NCBI GenBank assembly: GCA_001829505.1
Contig: MIBK01000094.1
Location: forward strand, 1 to 10,611
Reading direction: 5' to 3'
DNA length: 10,611 nt
DNA from: Spirochaetes bacterium RBG_16_67_19
Lineage (GTDB): Bacteria > Spirochaetota > Spirochaetia > SZUA-6 > DRHE01
Part shown: positions 1-6,561 of the stretch, piece by piece
Numbering within the stretch: position 1 is the first letter of the stretch
Layout of the letters: each line of letters starts with the position of its first letter
Made by a program: the position numbers and the translations under genes
The notes under the pieces: generated by a model
Told to the model about the DNA's origin: nothing
The model's database searches: none
Seen by the model: the letters and a program-made list of their open reading frames with translations, nothing else

Positions 1-519
1 GGCACCAACCCGGGCTTCCGCTTGATTACCGATACCACCCTGTTCGGCGTCCCCACCCTGATCCTGATCCTGGCCTTCCTGCTGGCGGTTTTCGCCTTCG
101 TCCTGCAGAGGACGGTCTTCGGGCGCAACATCTATGCGACCGGGGGAAACCTGGTGGCCAGCCGATACGCGAACATCAAGGTCGATTCCGTGCGCATCAG
201 CGCGTTCGCCCTGACCGGCCTGCTGGCCGGGCTGGCAGGGGTGCTGCTCTCGGCGAAATACAACATCGCCTCCTGGCAGATCGGCACCAACACGCCGCTG
301 TTCGTCATTACCGCCGTGCTGCTGGGCGGAGTGAGCCTTTCGGGCGGCGAAGGCAGCCTGCTGCGGGCGTTCCAGGGGCTCCTGCTGGTGGGGGTGATCG
401 ACAGCATGGTCGTAAACCTGAAAATCTATTCCTCGGCCCGGCTCATGATGCTGGGAGCGCTATTGATCATCATGTTGTCCGTCGATGGGATTCGGATCAA
501 GAAGGAAAGATATTCATAA
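1..519 (+). CDS. Sugar ABC transporter permease, RbsC type (5' end outside the window)
   Basis: This is the C-terminal 172 residues of an inner-membrane permease of the ribose/xylose/galactose ABC family; the frame is open through the left edge, so the true start lies upstream. Several hydrophobic stretches are visible. The family's cytoplasmic coupling motif is seen as ATGGNLVASRYANI (roughly bases 136-177), and a second family signature, LLGGVSLSGGEGSL, follows near bases 319-360. The protein ends with a short basic tail. It would form the membrane channel with an ATPase and a binding protein, presumably encoded just upstream. The mutarotase-like gene follows after 19 nt, suggesting one operon. 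It is a different protein from the permease at 4410-5396, so two transport systems lie side by side. Family assignment is firm; the substrate is unknown. The TTG at 22 is not a credible start, because permease-like sequence continues upstream of it. Confidence 0.9.
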   Translation, partial: GTNPGFRLITDTTLFGVPTLILILAFLLAVFAFVLQRTVFGRNIYATGGNLVASRYANIKVDSVRISAFALTGLLAGLAGVLLSAKYNIASWQIGTNTPLFVITAVLLGGVSLSGGEGSLLRAFQGLLLVGVIDSMVVNLKIYSSARLMMLGALLIIMLSVDGIRIKKERYS

Positions 520-524
520 GCTAG

Positions 525-531
525 AAGGAGG
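525..531 (+). promoter_or_regulatory. Strong ribosome binding site that sets the start at 539
   Basis: AAGGAGG lies 7 nt before the ATG at 539. A longer reading frame opens at an ATG at 485, but that would overlap the upstream permease by 35 nt and would translate through this Shine-Dalgarno sequence. The 539 start is therefore preferred. Confidence 0.8.
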
Positions 532-538
532 AAAGGGC

Positions 539-1675
539 ATGGGCGTATTCACTACGGTTCACTATGGAAGACCAAGCTACACCTTCAAGAACGAAAACGT
601 GGAAGTCTTCGTCAGCATCCACGGCGGGCACTTTACCGCGGCTTACAACTCCAAGAAGGGGCCGCTCAACCCGTACTTTGTGGGACCGTGGTGGGAGGAG
701 AAGCCGTATCTGGACGTCGACCCGATCCTGCAGGGGATGCGGGGCGACTACTTCTGCTTCCCCTTCGGGGCGAGCCCCAACCCGGTGGGCGGAGTCACCT
801 ATCAAGTCCACGGGCGCACGGCCAACGAGTGCTGGGACTTCGTGCGCCTCGACAGCGAGGGAGGGGACAGGCGCCTGGTGCTTTCCCTGGATCTTGCGCC
901 GGATAGAGGGACGGTGCAAAAGGAGATCGCCATCCGCGGCGGCGAGCCGGTCGTCTACACCAAGCACATCGTGCGGGGCTTCGGCGGAGGCATGCCTTTC
1001 GGTCACCACCCCAACCTCCAATGCACCGACAAGCAGGGGGTGGCCATCATCGACCTGACCCCCCCGCTGGCCGGGTTCACCGCACCATTCACGCTCGGCA
1101 AACCGGAAGCGAAAGGTTACTTCCTGCTGAAACCCGGGCAGCAGTTCAAGGACCGGGCCAAGGTCCCGACGGTGTACGGCGACACGGTGGACCTGAACTA
1201 CTACCCGATGCCCAAAGGCTACGAGGACGCGGTGCTGCTGATCAGCGATCCCGGCAAGGAGTACGTCTTCAGCTCGTTGGCGGAGCGGGAGAAGGGCTTC
1301 CTGTATTTCCATCTGAAGGACCCCAAAATCATCGCCGCCACGCTCCTCTGGATGCCGCATGGAGGCAACTACAATCCGCCGTTCAACGGCCGGGTGGCCG
1401 GCGTCCTGGGCCTGGAAGAGGTGACGGGAAACTTCTTCTATGGGCGCAAGGAAAGCATCGAGGGCAATCCCATTTCCGCTCTGGGGTATCCCACCGTGCT
1501 GAACTTCGACGAGAAGAAGCCGACCGAGGTCAAGTTCATCTCCGGCGTCGTGCCGATCGAGAAGAGCTTCCAGGGAGTCAGGGACATCGTCCGAAAGGGC
1601 GACAGGGAGATTTCGATCATCGGCCGGGGTGGTGAACGGTTCGATGTTCCCTGCCGGGTCGACTTCCTGCATTAG
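539..1675 (+). CDS. Aldose 1-epimerase (galactose mutarotase)-like protein
   Basis: A 378-residue protein without signal peptide or membrane segments, so probably cytoplasmic. Its layout recalls the galactose mutarotase-like beta-sandwich superfamily. A His-Gly pair at residues 91-92 is followed by W99. A GHHPN motif at 155-159 sits where mutarotases carry a catalytic His, and GLEEVTGNF near 291-299 resembles the C-terminal segment holding the catalytic Glu. Mutarotases interconvert alpha and beta anomers of sugars; relatives of this fold also include binding proteins and enzymes of unknown function. The protein is longer than a typical GalM of about 340 residues and is clearly divergent, so the exact reaction is uncertain. 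It follows a sugar permease gene by 19 nt, which fits processing of the imported sugar. It is the last gene of the left module; a 153-nt AT-rich gap follows. Confidence 0.6.
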   Translation: MGVFTTVHYGRPSYTFKNENVEVFVSIHGGHFTAAYNSKKGPLNPYFVGPWWEEKPYLDVDPILQGMRGDYFCFPFGASPNPVGGVTYQVHGRTANECWDFVRLDSEGGDRRLVLSLDLAPDRGTVQKEIAIRGGEPVVYTKHIVRGFGGGMPFGHHPNLQCTDKQGVAIIDLTPPLAGFTAPFTLGKPEAKGYFLLKPGQQFKDRAKVPTVYGDTVDLNYYPMPKGYEDAVLLISDPGKEYVFSSLAEREKGFLYFHLKDPKIIAATLLWMPHGGNYNPPFNGRVAGVLGLEEVTGNFFYGRKESIEGNPISALGYPTVLNFDEKKPTEVKFISGVVPIEKSFQGVRDIVRKGDREISIIGRGGERFDVPCRVDFLH

Positions 1676-1738
1676 CAGACGGAAGGCGGGCAGACATCGG
1701 ATTACCCAAAATTCCTCTTTTCCTACCGGAAATTCGCC

Positions 1739-1767
1739 TTGACCGGGCGGAGGCCTTCTTCTATAAT
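1739..1767 (+). promoter_or_regulatory. Sigma-70-type promoter for the right-hand operon
   Basis: A -35 box TTGACC (1739-1744) and a perfect -10 box TATAAT (1762-1767) are separated by exactly 17 nt. Five of six -35 bases and all six -10 bases match consensus. Transcription should begin near 1773-1775, giving a leader of about 55 nt before the binding-protein gene. The location in the only sizeable intergenic gap supports it. Confidence 0.8.
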
Positions 1768-1783
1768 CTGACATCTAATATAT

Positions 1784-1803
1784 CAGCTAAAATATCTTAG
1801 CTG
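1784..1803. promoter_or_regulatory. Candidate operator: inverted repeat just downstream of the promoter
   Basis: CAGCTAA (1784-1790) and TTAGCTG (1797-1803) form a perfect 7-bp inverted repeat around a 6-nt AT-rich centre. An overlapping imperfect repeat pairs CTAATATAT (1775-1783) with ATATCTTAG (1792-1800), 8 of 9 positions. The element starts about 10 nt after the predicted transcription start, a typical place for a repressor to block RNA polymerase. The operon's own GntR/FCD regulator is the natural candidate ligand, but this pairing is inferred. As RNA, the same bases could form a small 5' hairpin ahead of the ribosome binding site. Confidence 0.5.
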
Positions 1804-1828
1804 GTGAAAATCTCCACAGGAGGATGCA

Positions 1829-2821
1829 ATGAAGAAGCTTCTGATGGTAGGACTGGCGGTTTTGATCGTCCTGTCCTTCGCCGCCTGCGCCAAGAAAGAG
1901 GGCGGAGCGGCTTCCCAGGCCGGCGGCCGCTACGCCGACCAGCTGTACGTCGAGGTCAGCGCCCTGAACAGCCTCGAGTATTTCTACGACCACAAGGAAG
2001 GCATGCGCCTGGTGGGCGAGGACCTGGGGGTGAAGACCGAGTACACCGGCCCGGCGGACTACGACATGAACGCGGTCGCCGCGGCGATCGACCAGGCCGT
2101 GGCCAAGAAGGCCGCCGGCATCGTGGTCGTCGGCTGGGAGGAGTCCCTGAACGGGGCCATCAACAAGGCCATCGAGGCCGGCGTGCCGGTCATCACCGTG
2201 GACGCGGACCTGCCCACCTCCAACCGCCCCGCCTTCGTCGGCACTTCCAACTACAACGCCGGCCTGGAGCTGGGCAAGTGGATGATCAAGAAGCTCAACA
2301 ACAAGGGCACCGTGGCCATGCTGGGCATGCCCACCCTGTCCAACATCCGCGACCGCATGGACGGGGTGAAGGCCGCCTTTGCCGCGAGCGGCGTGAAGAT
2401 CGTGCAGATCGGCGACTCCAAGACCGACGCGGTGGGCTCGGCCGCCACCGCCGCCGCCATTCTGCAGAAGTTCCCGAACCTGGACGCCATGATGGGCATC
2501 GACTCGCACTCCGGCCTGGGCATCGGCAACGCCATCAAGGAAGCCGGCAAGGTCGGCAAGGTCCTGGCCACCGGCTTCGACCGCGACAACAGCCTGCTGG
2601 AGCTGATCGACGAGGGAGTGGTCACCGCCACCGTGGTGCAGCGCACCGCCCTCATGCCCTACTACGCCACCCTGATCCTGTGGCAGCTGCACAACTCCAA
2701 GGTCGCCCTGACCGAGGACGACAAGACCGCCAAGGTCCTGAACATCCCCGGCTTCGTGGACACCGGGGTCATGATCGTGGAGAAGGAACAGGCCAAGGCG
2801 TTCATGCGCACCAAGAAGTAG
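1829..2821 (+). CDS. Sugar-binding lipoprotein of an RbsB-type ABC transporter
   Basis: A 330-residue extracytoplasmic sugar-binding protein of the periplasmic-binding-protein type I family (ribose/galactose branch). The N-terminus has a basic MKK start, a hydrophobic core and a lipobox FAAC with the modified Cys at residue 20, so the mature protein should be lipid-anchored. After a short polar linker come the alternating beta-alpha segments of the family. Recognisable pieces include AAAIDQAVAKKAAGIVVVGW, the GVPVITVDADLP strand-loop, FVGTSNYNAGLELGKW and ATGFDRDNSLLELIDEG. The start is set by AGGAGG (1818-1823), 5 nt before the ATG. It is the first gene after the promoter and is followed by a hairpin that probably keeps its transcript abundant relative to the downstream genes. 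It should deliver substrate to the permease and ATPase encoded next. The ligand, a monosaccharide or polyol, cannot be named from sequence. Confidence 0.93.
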   Translation: MKKLLMVGLAVLIVLSFAACAKKEGGAASQAGGRYADQLYVEVSALNSLEYFYDHKEGMRLVGEDLGVKTEYTGPADYDMNAVAAAIDQAVAKKAAGIVVVGWEESLNGAINKAIEAGVPVITVDADLPTSNRPAFVGTSNYNAGLELGKWMIKKLNNKGTVAMLGMPTLSNIRDRMDGVKAAFAASGVKIVQIGDSKTDAVGSAATAAAILQKFPNLDAMMGIDSHSGLGIGNAIKEAGKVGKVLATGFDRDNSLLELIDEGVVTATVVQRTALMPYYATLILWQLHNSKVALTEDDKTAKVLNIPGFVDTGVMIVEKEQAKAFMRTKK

Positions 2822-2832
2822 ACTTCGATTCC

Positions 2833-2860
2833 GGCCGGCCCGCCTAGCGGAGGGCCGGCC
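2833..2860 (+). repeat. GC-rich intercistronic hairpin
   Basis: GGCCGGCCC (2833-2841) pairs perfectly with GGGCCGGCC (2852-2860). Two more G-C pairs form inside after one mismatch, closing on a TAGC loop. No T-run follows, so it is not a typical intrinsic terminator. Between a binding-protein gene and its ATPase gene, such a hairpin commonly blocks 3' exonucleases or attenuates transcription, so that the binding protein is made in excess. That role is inferred here from position. Confidence 0.65.
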
Positions 2861-2886
2861 TCATTCCAGACAAGGCGAGGCTAAAG

Positions 2887-4413
2887 GTGGCCAACACGAT
2901 TCTGGAAGTACGGGGGGTGAGCAAGTCCTTCCCCGGGGTCAAGGCCCTGGACGAGGTCACCTTCCTGCTGGAGCGCGGCACCGTGCACGCCCTGGTGGGC
3001 GAGAACGGCGCCGGCAAGAGCACCCTGATGCTCACCCTGGGCGGGGTGTACAAGCCGGACTCCGGGCAGATCCTGCTGGAGGGCCGGCCGGTGGACTTCG
3101 AGTCGCCCGGCGACGCCAACCAGGCCGGCATCAGCGTGGTGTACCAGGAGCTCTCCCTGGTGCCCAACCTGAGCGTGGCGGAGAACATCTTCGCCCACCG
3201 CCAGCCCACCCGCGGCCCGAATATGATCCACTGGGAGCGCTTGTACAGCGACACCCGGGAGCTGCTCCGGCGCTTCGGCACGGAAGCCATCGACCCGCGC
3301 ACCCCGGTGGGCGAGCTGTCCATGGCCCGCCGCCAGGTGGTGGAAATCCTGAAGGCCATGTCCGTGGGCCCCAAGATCCTGATCCTGGACGAGCCCACCT
3401 CCTCGCTCACCGACGTGGAGGCCCGCGAGCTGTTCGCCAACATCCGCAAGCTGAAGGCCCAGGGAATCTCCATCATCTACATCTCCCACCACCTGTCGGA
3501 GATCTTCGAGATCGCCGACCGGGTGACCGTCCTGCGCGACGGCCGCCATGTCTGCGACGCGGAGGTGGACAATATCAACGAGGAGTTCCTGATCTCCAAC
3601 ATGGTGGGCCGCAAGATCGGCAACATCTTCGGGGAGCGGGCGGAGGGGGACCGCATCGGCGAGGTGCTCTTCGAGGCCCGGGACCTCGCCCGCAGGGGCT
3701 GTTTCCAGGGGGTGAACCTGAAGGTGCACCGCGGCGAGATCGTGGGCCTGGCCGGCCTGGTGGGCGCGGGCCGCACCGAGCTGGGCAGGGCCATCTTCGG
3801 CGCCGAGCCGGCGGAATCCGGCCAGCTGTTCCTGGAGAGCCGGCCCCTGGCCGTGCGCAGCTCCCGCCAGGCCATCCGCCAGGGCATCGGCTACCTGACC
3901 GAGGACCGCAAGTCGCACGGCCTGTACCTGGATTTCGACGTCAAGAACAACCTGGTGTCCAACCACCTGCGCGACTTCTGCTCCCGCATCGGCAGCCTCA
4001 AACCCGGCAAGATCGAGGAGTTCGCCGAGGGCAGCGTGCGCGATTTCCGTATCAGCACCCCCGGCGTCAACCAGATCCTGGGCAATCTTTCCGGGGGAAA
4101 CCAGCAGAAGGTGCTGGTCAGCGCCTGGTTCGGCATCCGCCCGAAGTTCCTGATCGTGGACGAGCCCACCCGCGGGGTGGACGTGGGGGCGCGCTCGGAC
4201 ATCTACTCGACGCTGCGGGAGTTCGCCCGCCGGGGGGTCGGCATCCTGCTGATCTCCTCCGACCTGCCGGAGATCCTGGGCCTGAGCGACCGGGTGTACG
4301 TGATGCGCGAAGGCCGGATCGCCGGCGAGCTTTCCCGCGACCAGGCCTCGGAGCAGAACGTGATCGGGCTGGCCACGGGCGTGCTGACTTCGGCCAAGGA
4401 GCATTCCATATGA
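2887..4413 (+). CDS. Sugar ABC transporter ATP-binding protein, tandem-domain RbsA/MglA type
   Basis: A 508-residue cytoplasmic ATPase with two nucleotide-binding domains, the usual length for this family. Domain 1 has Walker A GENGAGKST (38-46), a Q-loop in YQELS (86-90), a degenerate signature LSMARRQ (144-150), Walker B LILDEPTSSLTD (165-176) and a His switch near 201. Domain 2 has the degenerate Walker A GLVGAGRTE (290-298) typical of the family, the EDRK segment (339-342), a full signature LSGGNQQK (401-408) and Walker B LIVDEPTRGVDVG (422-434). One competent and one degenerate site is normal for RbsA/MglA proteins. Translation starts at GTG, with GGCGAGG (2874-2880) 6 nt upstream. The stop overlaps the permease start by 4 nt (ATGA). 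It energises import of the sugar captured by the preceding lipoprotein. Confidence 0.95.
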   Translation: MANTILEVRGVSKSFPGVKALDEVTFLLERGTVHALVGENGAGKSTLMLTLGGVYKPDSGQILLEGRPVDFESPGDANQAGISVVYQELSLVPNLSVAENIFAHRQPTRGPNMIHWERLYSDTRELLRRFGTEAIDPRTPVGELSMARRQVVEILKAMSVGPKILILDEPTSSLTDVEARELFANIRKLKAQGISIIYISHHLSEIFEIADRVTVLRDGRHVCDAEVDNINEEFLISNMVGRKIGNIFGERAEGDRIGEVLFEARDLARRGCFQGVNLKVHRGEIVGLAGLVGAGRTELGRAIFGAEPAESGQLFLESRPLAVRSSRQAIRQGIGYLTEDRKSHGLYLDFDVKNNLVSNHLRDFCSRIGSLKPGKIEEFAEGSVRDFRISTPGVNQILGNLSGGNQQKVLVSAWFGIRPKFLIVDEPTRGVDVGARSDIYSTLREFARRGVGILLISSDLPEILGLSDRVYVMREGRIAGELSRDQASEQNVIGLATGVLTSAKEHSI

Positions 4414-5396
4414 AATTCCTGCAGAGAATGATCCGGCAGAGGGAATTCGTCATCTTCCTGATCGTGCTGGCGGTGGTGGTGGCCATGAGCTTCGCCTCGC
4501 CGATCTTCCTCACCGAGGGCAACATCCTGGCCCTGCTGCTGTCCCTGTCCATCCAGAGCGTGATGGCGGTGGGCATGGTCAACCTGATGGTGGGCGGCGG
4601 CTTCGACATGTCCGTGGGCTCCATCCTGGGCTTTACCGGCATCATCGTGGCCATGCTCATGAAGGCCGGCTTTCCCCCGGTGCTGGCCGTGGCCATGGGC
4701 CTGCTGGCTGGAGTGGCCATCGGGCTGTGGAACGGCATTGTGGTGGCCAAGCTGAAGATCAACCCCTTCGTCACCACCCTGGCTTCCTTGAGCATCTTCC
4801 GGGGGCTGACTTTCGCCCTGACCTCGGGCCGGAACATCGCCGAGCTGCCCAAGGCCTTCAAGGCCATCGGCCAGACCCGCCTGGCCGGCATCCAGCTGCC
4901 GATCATCTACGCCCTGGTGCTGGTGGTGGTCGGGGACATCGTGATGCGCAACTTCCGCTTCTTCCGGCAGAACTACTACATCGGCGGCAACGAGAAGGCC
5001 GCCCGCCTGTCGGGCATCAACGTGGACGGGATGACCATCTTCAACTACGTGCTCACCGGGGTGCTGGCGGCCTTCGCCGGGATCGTGTTCACCGCCCGTA
5101 TGGGCGCGGCCTCCAGCCAGGCGGGCACCGGCTGGGAGCTGGGGGTGATCACCGCCGTCATCCTGGGGGGGGCTTCCTTGCGCGGCGGTTCCGGCACGGT
5201 GTTCGGCTCCTTCCTGGGGGTCCTGCTGATGGCCCTGATTTCCACCTCCCTCACCCTGCTGAACGTGGATGTCTACTGGCAGCAGTTCGTGGTGGGGGTG
5301 GTCCTGATTTCCTCGGTGGTGATCGACACGCTGGGCTCGGCCCGCTCAGCAGCCAGCCCGGCGAAAAAACAAGCAATGGGGGGAAAAACAGCATGA
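4410..5396 (+). CDS. Sugar ABC transporter permease, RbsC type
   Basis: A 328-residue polytopic inner-membrane protein of the ribose-type permease family. It starts with a short basic N-terminus and a first membrane segment around residues 13-30, followed by many further hydrophobic segments. Family landmarks are GGGFDMSVGSILG (62-74), the cytoplasmic coupling motif IGGNEKAARLSGI (191-203) and LGGASLRGGSGTVFGS (252-267). AAGGAG (4396-4401) lies 8 nt before the ATG, and the start overlaps the ATPase stop by 4 nt. The end overlaps the dehydrogenase start by 4 nt, tying uptake and metabolism into one transcript. It ends in an Ala/Lys-rich cytoplasmic tail. It should form the transport channel with the ATPase and lipoprotein encoded just upstream. 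Confidence 0.95.
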   Translation: MKFLQRMIRQREFVIFLIVLAVVVAMSFASPIFLTEGNILALLLSLSIQSVMAVGMVNLMVGGGFDMSVGSILGFTGIIVAMLMKAGFPPVLAVAMGLLAGVAIGLWNGIVVAKLKINPFVTTLASLSIFRGLTFALTSGRNIAELPKAFKAIGQTRLAGIQLPIIYALVLVVVGDIVMRNFRFFRQNYYIGGNEKAARLSGINVDGMTIFNYVLTGVLAAFAGIVFTARMGAASSQAGTGWELGVITAVILGGASLRGGSGTVFGSFLGVLLMALISTSLTLLNVDVYWQQFVVGVVLISSVVIDTLGSARSAASPAKKQAMGGKTA

Positions 5397-6547
5397 AACC
5401 GTTCGACTTCTACAACCCGACGCGCATCATCTTCGGCAACGGCACCTTCGCCCGGCTGGGCGCGGAAACCGCCAAGTACGGCAAGAAGGCCCTGCTGGTC
5501 AAGGCCCAGGGGCCCCTGGAGAAGATGGGCGTTTACTCCCGGGCGGCGAAGCTGCTGGCGGACGCCGGAGTGCGGGTCCTGAGTCTGGAGGGGGTGTCCG
5601 CCAACCCCAAGCTCTCCTCGGTGCGGGAAGGCATCAAGCTCTGCCAGCAGAACAAGCTGGAGGTCGTGGTGGCCGTCGGCGGGGGCAGCGCCATCGACTG
5701 CGCCAAGGCCATCGCCGTGGGGGCAGTGGACGAGGGGGACGTCTGGGACTTCTTCACCGGCAAGCGGGCGGCCGGCAAGGCACTGCCCATCGGGGCGGTG
5801 TCCACCCTGGCGGCCACCGGCGCGGAAATGAGCCTGCACTGCGTGATCACCAACGAGGCGGAGAAGAAGAAGTACGCCACCCACTTCGAGGTCAACTACC
5901 CCAGGTTCTCCATCATCGACCCGGAGCTGCACAAGTCCGTACCGCGCTTCCTGACCGCCTGCGGGCTGTGCGACACCATCACCCACGCCGGGGAGAACTA
6001 CTTCATCGGGGACCGCAACACCCCCATGACCGACCGCATCGCCGAGGGGGTGATCCTCACCGTGCTGGAGAACGACCGCGTCCTGGAGGAACCGGAGAAC
6101 CTGGAGCTGCGCGCCAACCACGCCTGGGCCGCGGCCATCGGCATCAACGGCCTGACCGACTGCGGGCGCGGCGCCTTCTACTACGGGGCCCACACCATCG
6201 AGCACGCCGTGAGCGCCCACTTCGACGTGGCCCACGGGGCGGGACTCGCCGTGGTGCATCCGGCCTGGCTGGCCTACCTTTGCGAGCAGGACCCGGCACG
6301 CTTCGCCCACTTCGCGGAGCGGATCTTCGGCATCAAGGGCAAGTCCGCCAGGGAGGCGGGGCTGGCGGGAATCGCCGCCCTGAAGGCCAAGTACGCCGAC
6401 TGGGGCCTGCCGGTGACCCTGAAGGAGCTGAAGGTCCCCACCGACCAGGCCACCTTCGAGAAGATCGCCGCCGACTGCCTGGTGGATCCGGACTCCGGGA
6501 TCAAGGACCAGAAGATCGTCCTGGACGTCCTGGGCCGCTGCAGGTAA
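5393..6547 (+). CDS. Iron-containing alcohol dehydrogenase, YqhD/BdhA-like
   Basis: A 384-residue group III (Fe-ADH) dehydrogenase, the usual length for the butanol-dehydrogenase/YqhD branch, expected in the cytoplasm. It opens with the family-typical segment FDFYNPTRIIFGNG. The dinucleotide-binding motif GGGSAIDCAK is at 96-105. The metal ligands are all recognisable: D194 and H198 in CDTITH, H267 in HTIEH and H281 in DVAHG. This spacing matches YqhD-type enzymes; H271 is the extra conserved His. The enzyme should interconvert an aldehyde or ketone and an alcohol using NAD(P)H. It resembles the YqhD/BDH branch more than the FucO lactaldehyde reductase. The ATG overlaps the permease stop (ATGA), with a G-run about 9 nt upstream as a weak ribosome binding site, so translational coupling is likely. 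The substrate is presumably a derivative of the imported sugar or polyol. Confidence 0.92.
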   Translation: MKPFDFYNPTRIIFGNGTFARLGAETAKYGKKALLVKAQGPLEKMGVYSRAAKLLADAGVRVLSLEGVSANPKLSSVREGIKLCQQNKLEVVVAVGGGSAIDCAKAIAVGAVDEGDVWDFFTGKRAAGKALPIGAVSTLAATGAEMSLHCVITNEAEKKKYATHFEVNYPRFSIIDPELHKSVPRFLTACGLCDTITHAGENYFIGDRNTPMTDRIAEGVILTVLENDRVLEEPENLELRANHAWAAAIGINGLTDCGRGAFYYGAHTIEHAVSAHFDVAHGAGLAVVHPAWLAYLCEQDPARFAHFAERIFGIKGKSAREAGLAGIAALKAKYADWGLPVTLKELKVPTDQATFEKIAADCLVDPDSGIKDQKIVLDVLGRCR

Positions 6548-6561
6548 GGGATGCCGGGCCC

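Noticed and set aside
485..538. Upstream ATG extending the mutarotase-like gene by 18 codons
   Set aside because: It overlaps the permease and would translate through the strong AAGGAGG site, which points to 539.
1719..1732. Small hairpin TTTCC/GGAAA as a terminator for the left module
   Set aside because: Only a 5-bp stem, with no following T-run; too weak to call, so no terminator is assigned there.
1804..2847. Second plus-strand open frame overlapping the binding-protein gene
   Set aside because: It is Arg/Gly/His-rich shadow coding; the lipobox and binding-protein motifs lie in the other frame.
2881..4404. Long open frame on the minus strand opposite the ATPase gene
   Set aside because: It mirrors a well-supported ABC ATPase, has His/Ala/Gly-rich composition with no recognisable domain, and arises from high GC at third codon positions.
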